From Kribbella sp. NBC_00382 (GTDB lineage: Bacteria > Actinomycetota > Actinomycetes > Propionibacteriales > Kribbellaceae), in the NCBI RefSeq assembly GCF_036067295.1, contig NZ_CP107954.1, positions 3,410,001 to 3,474,000 on the forward strand: a DNA stretch of 64,000 nt, in the 5' to 3' direction. The position numbers and the translations under genes were made by a program. The notes below the pieces were generated by a model. It searched no databases and was not told where the DNA came from. It worked only from the letters and a program-made list of their open reading frames with translations. Positions 7,905 to 15,606 of this stretch are shown piece after piece (positions within the stretch are counted from its first letter, which is position 1; each line of letters begins with the position of its first letter).

Positions 7905-8381
7905 TCACGCCCTGGCAGGCGCCTCGAACCGGATCATCTCCGAGGCCAGCTCGCCGCCCCAGCTGATCGGGATCCGCCCGATCTCCCGCCAACCGGCCCG
8001 CTGATAGAACTCGACCGCTCCGTGCCGGCTGTTCACCACATCCAGAATCAGCTGCCGGCCCTGCTCAGCGGCGAAGCCGGTCGCGTACTCCAGCAGTTGC
8101 CGCCCGAGCCCCGCTCGGGTCCGCCGGGGATCCACGAACAAGCGCTCAACCAAGGCCGTGTCCGACCTCTCGGCGGTGACGATCAGATGCCCCGCGATCT
8201 CGCCGTCGAGCGTGAGCACCCAGCTACCCAGCGCCTCCTCGGGGGACAGCCACCCACCGGGATCGGCCGGCCAGTTCAGCGGATAACCGGCGGTCTTGTG
8301 GACCTCCGCGAGGAGCCGGACACAGTCTTCGAGGTCGGCCGCCGTGCGGGTCCGAATCAGGATGCTCGTCATTTCGGGCAT
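7905..8381 (-). CDS. GNAT family N-acetyltransferase
   Basis: Single-domain acetyltransferase of 158 residues. The N-terminal ILIRTRTAADLEDC is a standard GNAT opening. The acetyl-CoA binding motif A reads VERLFVDPRRTRAGLGRQLL with the expected R/Q-x-x-G-x-G/A pattern (RTRAGLG), followed by LILDVVNSRHGAVEFYQRAGW, the common motif B. The substrate is unknown. It is co-directional with the E1 gene 73 bases downstream and could be co-transcribed with it. The open frame continues far upstream in a composition-driven way; I place the start at the ATG at 8381, with a second ATG at 8372 equally possible, neither having a strong ribosome site. Confidence 0.8.
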   Translation of the reverse strand: MPEMTSILIRTRTAADLEDCVRLLAEVHKTAGYPLNWPADPGGWLSPEEALGSWVLTLDGEIAGHLIVTAERSDTALVERLFVDPRRTRAGLGRQLLEYATGFAAEQGRQLILDVVNSRHGAVEFYQRAGWREIGRIPISWGGELASEMIRFEAPARA

Positions 8382-8457
8382 CGTTTCATGCTGGACCGGA
8401 ACCGATCCACGCGGTAAATCGTTGAGAGAACAGGTTGTTTTCTCTGTGTGAGGCGAG

Positions 8458-9144
8458 ATGCGCGTACCCCTCTGGCTTCGGCGTACGGCGGTGGCGGCCG
8501 GCGTCGGGATCGGCACGTCCGGACTGCTGGCCGGTGTGATCATGCTCGGCCCGCTGGCCTCGTCGATCCTGCTCGCCGTGGTGCTCGCGCTGATCTGGCC
8601 GCTGGCGGCGGTGATCAAGTACCTCGCCGACGAGACCCCGTACCAGTCCCCGCTGCTCGTCGCGGCCGCGGCTGCCGGCGCTGTGCTCGCGGTGCCGGGG
8701 CTGATCCGGTTGCTCAGCTGGGGTGCGCTCGGGTTCGTGATCGCGATGATCGCGGCGGTCATCTTCGTGCTGGTCGACCTCGCGCTGCCGGACACCCGTC
8801 GCGAGCGGCGGCCCCGGCGTCGGCGGCTGGGCGGCGGGCGGTTGGGTCGACGGCGCCGCGACGCGGAGTACGGGGGACTGATGAAGCTGACGCATGCGGA
8901 GCACCTCGAGGACGAGAAGCTGATCGCCTCGCTCCAGTGCCCGCTCACGATCGAGGAGCTGTGCGGGGTCTGGGGCGAAACGACCACGACGCTCGCGCAG
9001 GGGGCCGGGCCGCGGGATCGGCAGGCTGTCGCCGAGGTACGCCGGATCTGCCTGGACGAGTTCGAGCGGCGCAACCCCGACGGCTTCCAGCGCTGGCTCG
9101 ACGCCGGGGCGCCCGCGGACCCCGGCGTCTACCTACTGCCTTAG
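8458..9144 (+). CDS. Membrane protein with cytoplasmic C-terminal domain, unknown function
   Basis: A 228-residue protein. Three or four hydrophobic helices occupy about residues 8-110, with a very basic arginine-rich loop (about 113-140) marking a cytoplasmic side. A soluble segment follows (about 145-228: LTHAEHLEDEKLIASL, TIEELCGVWGETTTTL, RRICLDEFERRNPDGF). That last part resembles short helical domains found in other actinobacterial hypothetical proteins and may bind a partner. ATG 8458 has GAGGCG directly upstream. Its 3' end overlaps the stop of the convergent PfpI-like gene by four bases. No function can be assigned. Confidence 0.7.
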   Translation: MRVPLWLRRTAVAAGVGIGTSGLLAGVIMLGPLASSILLAVVLALIWPLAAVIKYLADETPYQSPLLVAAAAAGAVLAVPGLIRLLSWGALGFVIAMIAAVIFVLVDLALPDTRRERRPRRRRLGGGRLGRRRRDAEYGGLMKLTHAEHLEDEKLIASLQCPLTIEELCGVWGETTTTLAQGAGPRDRQAVAEVRRICLDEFERRNPDGFQRWLDAGAPADPGVYLLP

Positions 9145-9803
9145 TTCTTGTCGAGTACTGCTGTCACAGCAGTCGCCGTACTGCGCGCTGACGCCGGGTT
9201 CTGCCCGGTGACCAGGCGGCCGTCGGTGACGACCTGGTCGGTGAAGTCGGCGGCCGGGTGGTGGATCGCGCCGCGGGCGGTCAGCTCGTCGGCGAGCAGG
9301 AACGGGACGACCTCGGTGAGGCCGACCGCGTTCTCCTCGGAGTTGGTGAAGCCGGCGACGTTCTTGCCGTCGATCAGGTAGCTGCCGTCGGAGAGCTTGA
9401 GCTCGACCAGCCCGGCCGGGCCGTGGCAGACCGCCGCGACGACGCCGCCGTTCTCGTAGATCCCGGCCGCGAGCGAGGCCAGCTCCTTGGCGCCGGGGAA
9501 GTCCCACATCGCGCCGTGCCCGCCCGCGTAGAAGATCGCGTCGTAGTCGGTGGCGGTCAGCTCGGCGGCCGTCTTGGTGTGCTCGACGTCCGCCTCGGCG
9601 AAGAACTGCTTCTGGTCCGGGTCGGCCTCGTCGGCGCCGTCGACCGGCGGCTTGCCACCGGCGACCGAGACCAGGTCGACGTCGTAGCCGGCGTTCTTGA
9701 AGACGGTCCACGGCTCGGCTGCCTCGCCGGCATAGAAACCAGTACTCCGGCCGGTGTCGCCGAGCTGGGAGTGGCTGGTGAGGGCAATCAGTACGCGTGT
9801 CAT
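9141..9803 (-). CDS. DJ-1/PfpI family type 1 glutamine amidotransferase-like protein
   Basis: A 220-residue protein with the DJ-1/PfpI fold. The nucleophile elbow is AAVCHGPAGL, with the Cys following a conserved stretch YAGGHGAMWDFP. The extended N-terminal loop (SHSQLGDTGRSTGFY) places it with the large, Hsp31/YajL-like or DJ-1/PfpI-like glyoxalase III and chaperone subgroup often annotated as a type 1 glutamine amidotransferase-like protein. Likely roles are methylglyoxal detoxification or protein deglycation. It is divergent from a LysR regulator across 72 bases that hold a strong inverted repeat, so it is the probable target of that regulator. ATG 9803 is chosen; in-frame ATGs at 9812 and 9815 are alternatives. 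Confidence 0.85.
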   Translation of the reverse strand: MTRVLIALTSHSQLGDTGRSTGFYAGEAAEPWTVFKNAGYDVDLVSVAGGKPPVDGADEADPDQKQFFAEADVEHTKTAAELTATDYDAIFYAGGHGAMWDFPGAKELASLAAGIYENGGVVAAVCHGPAGLVELKLSDGSYLIDGKNVAGFTNSEENAVGLTEVVPFLLADELTARGAIHHPAADFTDQVVTDGRLVTGQNPASARSTATAVTAVLDKN

Positions 9804-9823
9804 GTGGTCCATCATTGCCGGGC

Positions 9824-9857
9824 GACCCATCGGAGACCAATAGGCATTCGATGGGTC
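9824..9857. promoter_or_regulatory. Inverted-repeat operator between PfpI-like and LysR genes
   Basis: GACCCATCG (9824-9832) and CGATGGGTC (9849-9857) are a perfect 9+9 inverted repeat with a 16-base spacer, centred in the 72-base gap between the two divergent starts. LysR regulators normally bind such a site next to their own gene and control both directions. The site is therefore the predicted binding site of the adjacent regulator. Confidence 0.65.
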
Positions 9858-9875
9858 AGGCATAGGATTCCTGAT

Positions 9876-10751
9876 GTGACGATCTCGCTCGACCTGCTGC
9901 GGAGCTTCCTGGCGATCCACCGGGCCGGGTCGATCACGGCGGGCGCGGAGCAGCTGGGGTTGTCGCAGCCGACCGTGACGGCGCATCTCCAGGCGCTGGA
10001 GACGGCGGTCGGGCGGCCGTTGTTCGAGCGGCGGGCGCGCGGCGTACTGGCGACTGCCGCGGGTGATGAGCTGGCCCGGCGGATCGCCGACCCGATCGAC
10101 ACGCTCCAAGGCCTGGTGGTCGACGAGCTGGACGAACCGGTCGCCGCGACGGTCCACCTCGGCGGCCCGGCCGACTACATCAGTCATCAGGTACTGCCCG
10201 CGCTGGCTGGCCGCCTCGCAGATGGCCTTGTCCTGCGTACCCGCTTCGGCCTTCCGGACGAGCTGCTTGCCGGGTTGCTGGACCGCTCGCTGGACGTCGT
10301 CATCAGCTCGGTCCGCCCGCGCCGCCCCGGCGTACAGGTGACGCCGCTCTACGACGAAACCTTCGCCCTGGTGGCCGCGCCCCGCTGGTACTCCGGTACT
10401 CCGGTGAGCGCGCCCGACCAGCTGCGCCACATCCCCTTGGTGGCCTACGCGGAGGAGGCCCCCATCCTCCGCCGCTACTGGCGAAGCGTCTTCGGAGTAC
10501 GCCTGACTAGAAGCGTCGCTCTCGTAGTACCGGACCTCCGCGGCGTCCTGGCGGCCGTGCTCGCTGGCGCCGGCGCAAGCGTCCTACCCCTGTACCTCTG
10601 TGAGCCCGACCTCAAAGCCGGCCGACTCCGCCTACTAGCCGACCCCGAACTCCCACCTCTCAACACCGGCTACCTAGCCATCCGCTCCGACGCCGGCCCC
10701 CGCAGCCCCGCCAGCCTCCTAAGAACCATCCTCCTCGAATCCCTGAGTTAA
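9876..10751 (+). CDS. LysR-family transcriptional regulator
   Basis: A 291-residue LysR-type regulator. The N-terminal winged helix (about 1-60) includes LLRSFLAIHRAGSITAGAEQ and the recognition segment LSQPTVTAHLQALE, followed by the linker FERRARGVLATAAG. The C-terminal periplasmic-binding-fold effector domain (about 90-291) is complete. GTG 9876 is used, with AGGA eight bases upstream. It probably controls the divergent PfpI-like gene and itself through the operator at 9824-9857; the inducer is unknown. Its last 33 bases overlap the 3' end of a convergent membrane-protein gene. Confidence 0.88.
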   Translation: MTISLDLLRSFLAIHRAGSITAGAEQLGLSQPTVTAHLQALETAVGRPLFERRARGVLATAAGDELARRIADPIDTLQGLVVDELDEPVAATVHLGGPADYISHQVLPALAGRLADGLVLRTRFGLPDELLAGLLDRSLDVVISSVRPRRPGVQVTPLYDETFALVAAPRWYSGTPVSAPDQLRHIPLVAYAEEAPILRRYWRSVFGVRLTRSVALVVPDLRGVLAAVLAGAGASVLPLYLCEPDLKAGRLRLLADPELPPLNTGYLAIRSDAGPRSPASLLRTILLESLS

Positions 10752-11258
10752 CTCCTCAAGCCGCGACCGCAGCATCCTCGGCCGGATGACCTGATAACCG
10801 AGCAGGAACAGGTAGAGCGCCACCAACGCAATGCGCCAGCGCGAGCCGTCGAAGATACCGACGATGCTGATGGCCAGGAGAAGGCTCCAGATGATCACCG
10901 ACCGCAGCCGCCAGCGGCCAAGGAGCTCCAGCTGATGCCTGGCCAGCCGGATCGCCGCAGCACGCACGTTCGGATCAGCCGGAACAGGTCCTCTCCGCAA
11001 GGCACGCCCCGCGGCTCGCCGGTCAACTCGTGAGGTGTCCGGCCCTACCGCCCGCACCAAATGCTGCAGCTGCCGCCGTAGGGTGAAAGCCATCGCGATC
11101 CCGAAGGCCAACCCGACGACCGCGCCGGAGATCGCAGCACCTCTGAGGCTGTCCCCGTCGCTCCTGCTGATGAACCCCATCGCAGCCCCGAACGGAACAC
11201 CGGTCACCACACAGATGACCCAGGCCGGAGTCTTCTCCACAGATACGCGCACGCTCAA
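10719..11258 (-). CDS. Membrane protein, unknown function
   Basis: A 179-residue protein with two hydrophobic helices near the N terminus (about 12-30 and 40-58), a basic soluble middle (about 60-115) and two further helices (about 120-150). The first pair contains small-residue glycine repeats typical of tightly packed hairpins. No family recognised. The TTG at 11258 opens the frame; GTG codons at residues 3 and 8 are possible alternatives, and no ribosome site is convincing. The C-terminal coding region overlaps the end of the LysR gene on the other strand, so one of the two ends may be slightly different in reality. Confidence 0.6.
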   Translation of the reverse strand: MSVRVSVEKTPAWVICVVTGVPFGAAMGFISRSDGDSLRGAAISGAVVGLAFGIAMAFTLRRQLQHLVRAVGPDTSRVDRRAAGRALRRGPVPADPNVRAAAIRLARHQLELLGRWRLRSVIIWSLLLAISIVGIFDGSRWRIALVALYLFLLGYQVIRPRMLRSRLEELTQGFEEDGS

Positions 11259-11322
11259 GGATCACCCACCCAGCCCGATTCGCAGCCTCGGCCGGGCTGT
11301 GGTTGCAGGTTGTTGCAGTGGG

Positions 11323-12237
11323 TCAGGCGGCTTTCTTCTTGCTGGTCTTCTTGGCCGCGGTTTTCTTCGCGGTGGTTTTCTTCGCCGGCGACTTCTTGGC
11401 GGCCGCCGTCTTCTTTGCCGTGGTCTTCTTGGTGGTCGTCTTCTTGCCGGAGGCGCGGCGGGAGCGGGCGGCTTCTACGCTGGCTCGGAGGGCGGTGACG
11501 AGGTCGGTGGTGGTGGTCGCCTCGGGAGCGTCCTCGCTGACGACGATCTCCTTGCCCTTGCGTTTGTCGGCGACGAGCTTCTTCACGCGTTCGGTGTAGC
11601 TGTCCTTGTAGTCGCTCGCCCGCCAGCTGCCGCTCATCGCCTCGACCAGGTCGACGGCCATCGAGAGTTGCTTGCCAGTGGAAGACTTGGCGGGCAGGTC
11701 GCCGAGTTCCTCGGCCGGGTCGCGGATCTCGTCGGCGAAGAACATCGTCTCCAGCACGATCACCTTGCCGTCGGCGCGGATCGCGGCCAGGTACTCCTTG
11801 CTGCGCATCACGAACGACGCGATGCCGGCCCGGTTCGTCTTGGCCAGCGCGTCCCGCAACAGCCCGTACGACGAAGCGTTCTCGGCATCCGACGGCGCGA
11901 GGTAGTAGCTCTTCTGGAAGTGGATCGGGTCGATCTCGTCCAGGTCGACGAACCGGGTGATCTCCAGCGAGCGCGACCGGCCGGGCGCGATGTCGGCCAG
12001 CTCCTCCTGCTCGACGATCACGTACTCGCCGCCGCCGACGTCATGGCCCTTCACGATCTTCTCGTAGTCGACCTCACGCCCGGTCCGCTCGTTCACCCGC
12101 TTGTTCCGGATCCGGTCCGAGGTACCGCGCTGGAACTGGTGGAAGTCGAGGTGATGCTCCTCGGTCGCGGAGTACAGGCCGACCGGCACCGAGACCAGCC
12201 CGAAGCTGATGAACCCACTCCAGATCGCGCGCGCCAT
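11323..12237 (-). CDS. ku: Ku protein, non-homologous end joining
   Basis: Bacterial Ku homodimer subunit (304 residues): binds DNA double-strand ends and recruits LigD. The core Ku70/80 beta-barrel is evident from the start MARAIWSGFISFGLVSVPV and from FVDLDEIDPIHFQKSYYLAP, GIASFVMRSKEYLAAIR and the dimer arm region. After residue 255 the protein ends in a long Lys/Ala/Thr tail made of repeated KKT units, like the basic C-terminal extensions of mycobacterial and streptomycete Ku that help DNA binding. ATG 12237 follows AGAAGGGA. No ligD lies in the window; the downstream neighbour at 12292 is a coiled-coil protein. Confidence 0.95.
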   Translation of the reverse strand: MARAIWSGFISFGLVSVPVGLYSATEEHHLDFHQFQRGTSDRIRNKRVNERTGREVDYEKIVKGHDVGGGEYVIVEQEELADIAPGRSRSLEITRFVDLDEIDPIHFQKSYYLAPSDAENASSYGLLRDALAKTNRAGIASFVMRSKEYLAAIRADGKVIVLETMFFADEIRDPAEELGDLPAKSSTGKQLSMAVDLVEAMSGSWRASDYKDSYTERVKKLVADKRKGKEIVVSEDAPEATTTTDLVTALRASVEAARSRRASGKKTTTKKTTAKKTAAAKKSPAKKTTAKKTAAKKTSKKKAA

Positions 12238-12291
12238 CTTTCGAATCCCTTCTCACCGGACTTCACTCGCATCCGGTGATCGGGTACCCGT

Positions 12292-13170
12292 TCAGAGCCG
12301 GTTGTATCGCTTCTTCGCCTCGCGGCTGTCCTTCTGCGCCGCGCGAGCCGCCTTGCGAGCCTCATCCAGCTCCTCGCCGACCCGGTGCACCGCCTCCTGC
12401 GCCTCGGCCAGCGCATCCCGGGCATCGCTGAGCTGGGTGTCGAGGTCCGCGACAACAGCCTCCGCTGCCTCAGCCGCCGCGACCGCGTCGTCGAGCTCCT
12501 TCTTGGCGGCCGCCTTCTCCGCTGCCTCGCGCTCTTCCTCTTCCCGCTCGGCCTTCTCCCGCTTCGCCTTCGCGGCGGCCGACTCGGTCTCCTGCTCAGG
12601 CTCCGGTACTTCGGCCTTGGCACGGCGACGGTCTTGAGCACGCTGGCGCCGCTCGTCGGTCAGCGGCGTGACGTTGGACGGCTCCCCGCTCTCGTCCACG
12701 ACCCCGAACCCGACATGCCGCAGCGCACTGCTGAGCCGAGCCTCGCGGACCGCCTCACCAGCAGCCGGGTCGACCAAACCTGCGTCGAGCGTCTCGCGCA
12801 GCTTCTGCCCCACATCCGCGCTGACCTTCTGTCCCTCGCGCTCGGCGAGGCCGGTCGCGGATTTGGACAGCTGGTCGAGGAGCTTGTGCCGCCTCGGGGT
12901 CAGCTCCCGCAGCTTCTCACCGTCGAGATCGGCGGTCGCCTGCCGGAACTCGTCACCCAGCGCGAGCAGATCGTCGATCTCGTCCGGCAGTTCCCGGGCG
13001 AGCAGATTCGTCAGCCAGGCGGCGACGGTCGGCTTGCGCAGCGCCTTCAGCCGGGTCGAACCGAGCTGATCGCCGTCGGCTTTCAGTTGTTTCGCCAGCT
13101 CGTTGCGCCGGGAAATGAAGTCGGCCGACGGCGCTGCATAGAGCGCGTCGGCCGCCTCATCGAAGTCCAC
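12292..13170 (-). CDS. Coiled-coil protein next to ku, unknown function
   Basis: A 292-residue, highly charged, almost wholly helical protein. Residues 1-100 form a helical head with KQLKADGDQLGSTRLKALRKPTV and AAWLTNLLAREL. From about 175 onward a continuous Glu/Ala/Lys-rich coiled coil runs to the C terminus. There is no signal peptide or membrane segment. The head-plus-coil plan recurs in actinobacterial hypothetical proteins, but I cannot name a family. It lies 54 bases upstream of ku on the same strand and may be co-transcribed with it, which would hint at a role in chromosome maintenance; that link is inference only. ATG 13170. Confidence 0.75.
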   Translation of the reverse strand: MDFDEAADALYAAPSADFISRRNELAKQLKADGDQLGSTRLKALRKPTVAAWLTNLLARELPDEIDDLLALGDEFRQATADLDGEKLRELTPRRHKLLDQLSKSATGLAEREGQKVSADVGQKLRETLDAGLVDPAAGEAVREARLSSALRHVGFGVVDESGEPSNVTPLTDERRQRAQDRRRAKAEVPEPEQETESAAAKAKREKAEREEEEREAAEKAAAKKELDDAVAAAEAAEAVVADLDTQLSDARDALAEAQEAVHRVGEELDEARKAARAAQKDSREAKKRYNRL

Positions 13171-13217
13171 ACCCCGACGCTACCCGAACAAACGGTCGCG
13201 ATCAGGGCATTGCTGTG

Positions 13218-13391
13218 TCAGTCCTTGAAGGCGTCCTTGACCTTCTCGCCGGCCTGCTTCAGATCCGCTGTGGACTGGTCTACCTGGCCCTCGGCCTGCA
13301 GGTCCTCGTTGTCCGTCGCGTCGCCGGTCTTCTCCTTGATCTTGCCCTTGGCTTCCTCGGCCGCGTTCTTGAGCTTGTCTCCGATACCCAT
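13218..13391 (-). CDS. CsbD family small stress protein
   Basis: A 57-residue hydrophilic protein, MGIGDKLKNAAEEAKGKIKE at the N terminus, followed by TGDATDNEDLQAEGQVDQS and a second Lys-rich helix ending in KVKDAFKD. This is the CsbD pattern: two similar amphipathic halves, each with KxKEKxGxxTxNxxLxAEGxxxQ-like spacing. In Bacillus CsbD is controlled by the general stress sigma factor SigB; the biochemical role is unknown. ATG 13391 has GAGGAGAG upstream at good spacing. A SigB/F-type sigma gene lies about 2 kb away, which fits but does not prove shared stress control. Confidence 0.85.
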   Translation of the reverse strand: MGIGDKLKNAAEEAKGKIKEKTGDATDNEDLQAEGQVDQSTADLKQAGEKVKDAFKD

Positions 13392-13465
13392 CGGGTCTCT
13401 CCTCTGTCGCTGCGAATCGGACCCACCCCCGGTGCCCCGCGATCCGAGACCTAACCAGCGACCTC

Positions 13466-13493
13466 TTGTAATCGTTTACGTAAGCGATTACAA
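13466..13493 (+). promoter_or_regulatory. Two abutting LacI-like operators over a possible leaderless promoter
   Basis: GTAATCGTTTAC (13468-13479) is followed without a gap by GTAAGCGATTAC (13480-13491). Each fits GTAA-N-CG-N-TTAC with the central CG typical of LacI/GalR operators. Together, with flanking TT and AA, they make a 28-base palindrome with one mismatched pair. TTGTAA (13466) and TTACAA (13488) spaced 16 could be -35 and -10, placing transcription start at or next to the ATG at 13501, with no ribosome site. Confidence 0.65.
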
Positions 13494-13500
13494 AGCAGCT

Positions 13501-15606
13501 ATGCGCGTGACTGTCCCGGCCCTCGCGGCCGCTCTCCTGGTCAACTTCCTGCTGCCGTCAGCCGGTCCCACGACGTCGCCCAAGGCGCCTGAGCCAGGCA
13601 CGATCACCGCCGCGAGCCTCCACTCGAGCACGCTCGGTGAAGACCTCGCCTACAACGTGTATCTCCCAGCCGGGTACGCCGCTACGACCACGCGCTACCC
13701 AGTCCTCTACCTGCTGCACGGCCGCGGCGACTCGATGGCCGCGTGGACCCAGGTGAAAGGCCGGCTGGACTCCATGATCGCGGACGGTGAGATCCCACCG
13801 ACGATTGCGATCATGCCGGATGCGCCGTGGAGTAGCAGGGCGAGCTACTACGTCGATTCGGCGTACAAGGGCAAGGACCCAGGCCGCCCAGTCGAGACGG
13901 CGCTGATCCACGACCTTGTGCCGCACGTGGACGCGACATACCGGACGATCACCGACCGGACGGGGCGGGCGATCGCCGGGTACTCGATGGGTGGGTCGGG
14001 CGCGTTGCGGTACTCGATGGTCTATCCGGAACTGTTCGGTGCCGCGATCGCGCTCAGTCCGGCGGTGTACTCGCCGCAACCGCCGAAGGACTCGAGCGCG
14101 CGAGAATTCGGTGCCTATGGCAAGGGTAAAGACACGTTCAGCGAGGCGGTCTACCGGAAGCTGAACTATCCGGCGGCGTTCAAGACCTTTGCCAGCAAGG
14201 GACTGACATCACACCTGTTCATTGCCGTGGGCGACGATGAGTACAAGAACCCGAAGCCCAAGGACTACCAGCACGACCTCGACTTCGAGGCGCATGTGGT
14301 GTTCAACCAGGCGGTCCGGGTGCCGGGGCTGACCAGCGAGTTCCGGGTCGTCAACGGCGGGCATGACTGGGACGTGTGGGGGCCGACCTTCGCCGAAGGC
14401 GCGAAGTACATCTTCCAGACCATCGGCAAGCCACCCGTGACGCCGATGAAGGCTGCGCTGTCCGGTACGCCGGGGGAGGATCGCGCGGGTGGAGTCGCGG
14501 TCGACGAGGCGGGCAACAGTTATGAGGCGATCGCCGCCGAGGGGGCGGTCGAGGGGCAGCCGTACGCCGGGGGCAAGGACGTGGCGCTGACGAAGTACGG
14601 GCCGGATGGCGGGCGGGTGTGGACGCGTGAGTTCGGGACGGTGGGGACCGAGCGCGCGTATGGGGTGGTGCTGGATTCGCAGGGGCGGCCGACCGTTGTG
14701 GGGTACACGACGGGGAGTGGGTCGGATGATGCGTTCGTGGCGCAGTACGACGTACAGGGGAATCAGCGGTGGTTCACGAAGCTGGGGACGGCGGCTGCAG
14801 ATCGCGGGTATGCGGTGGCGGCGGATGCCGACGGGTCGATCTATCTCGGTGGTTATACGAAGGGTGAGTTGGGTGGGGTGAATGCGGGGGACAAGGACGT
14901 GTTCCTCGCGAAGTTGGATGCTGAGGGCAAGCAGGTTTGGGTGCGGCAGTTCGGCAGCGCCGGCGAGGAGAAGGGGATGGCGCTGGCGGTGAGCGGCGAT
15001 GGCGTCTACCTCGCGGGCATGACGGCGGGGGCGTTGGGCTCACCTGTGGGAGATGTCGATGGGTTCGTCGCGCGGTTTGATCGCGACGGGAATCGCTTGT
15101 GGGTAAAGCAGTTGGGGACCGAGCAGGCGGATGAGTTCTGGGCGATGACGGCTGACGGGGCTGGTGGGGTGCTGCTCACGGGCTACACCGCGGGTTCCTT
15201 TGCAAGTGACCTGGTGGGCGACAAGGACCTCATCGTCGCGCGAGTTGATCCGGATGGTGCGGTGGTGTGGAAGGACCAGCTCGGCACTTCGGGGAACGAC
15301 AAGGGCGCGGCGATCGCGCGGGATGAGACCGGGTTTGTCGTTGCTGGGTTCACGGATGGGGCGCTGGGGAATGCGGTGGGGAAGTTCGATGCGGTGCTGG
15401 TGCGGTACCGGGCTGATCAGACGCGTGGGTCGTTTGAGCAGTTCGGCACGACTGAGGATGACGGCGCGGATGCGTTCGCCGAGGCCAACCTGTTCGTGGC
15501 GAGCCGGCACGGCACGGCTTATGTGTCCGGCCTGACGGCAGGCGATACCGCTGATCAGCAGGCGATCGGCAACGGGGACGTGTTCCGGATCAACTTTGCG
15601 GGCTAG
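13501..15606 (+). CDS. Secreted esterase fused to a repeat beta-propeller domain
   Basis: A 701-residue exported protein. Signal peptide about 1-22. Residues 35-320 form an esterase D/antigen 85-like alpha/beta hydrolase: YLLHGRGDS near 70 (oxyanion region), the nucleophile elbow GYSMGG with Ser162, and a late His in NGGHDWDVW. From about 325 to 700 there are repeated units of roughly 50 residues (GGVAVDEAGNSYEA, then KYGPDGGRVWTREFGT-like words), the SBBP-type beta-propeller repeat. It probably hydrolyses an ester outside the cell, with the propeller for binding or adhesion. The frame stays open far upstream, but that part is antisense to real genes; the ATG at 13501 heads the signal peptide and sits eight bases after the operator pair. 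Its last bases overlap the sigma-factor gene. Confidence 0.85.
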   Translation: MRVTVPALAAALLVNFLLPSAGPTTSPKAPEPGTITAASLHSSTLGEDLAYNVYLPAGYAATTTRYPVLYLLHGRGDSMAAWTQVKGRLDSMIADGEIPPTIAIMPDAPWSSRASYYVDSAYKGKDPGRPVETALIHDLVPHVDATYRTITDRTGRAIAGYSMGGSGALRYSMVYPELFGAAIALSPAVYSPQPPKDSSAREFGAYGKGKDTFSEAVYRKLNYPAAFKTFASKGLTSHLFIAVGDDEYKNPKPKDYQHDLDFEAHVVFNQAVRVPGLTSEFRVVNGGHDWDVWGPTFAEGAKYIFQTIGKPPVTPMKAALSGTPGEDRAGGVAVDEAGNSYEAIAAEGAVEGQPYAGGKDVALTKYGPDGGRVWTREFGTVGTERAYGVVLDSQGRPTVVGYTTGSGSDDAFVAQYDVQGNQRWFTKLGTAAADRGYAVAADADGSIYLGGYTKGELGGVNAGDKDVFLAKLDAEGKQVWVRQFGSAGEEKGMALAVSGDGVYLAGMTAGALGSPVGDVDGFVARFDRDGNRLWVKQLGTEQADEFWAMTADGAGGVLLTGYTAGSFASDLVGDKDLIVARVDPDGAVVWKDQLGTSGNDKGAAIARDETGFVVAGFTDGALGNAVGKFDAVLVRYRADQTRGSFEQFGTTEDDGADAFAEANLFVASRHGTAYVSGLTAGDTADQQAIGNGDVFRINFAG

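Noticed and set aside
11323..11460. Tandem DNA repeat in the Ku tail
   Set aside because: The repetition is explained by the encoded KKT/KKTA amino acids; codons are not arranged as a clean DNA repeat.
12385..13500. An open frame continuing far upstream of the esterase start
   Set aside because: It is antisense to the coiled-coil and CsbD genes, lacks the signal peptide at its own start, and arises from GC-rich codon bias on the other strand. The ATG at 13501 begins a proper signal peptide.
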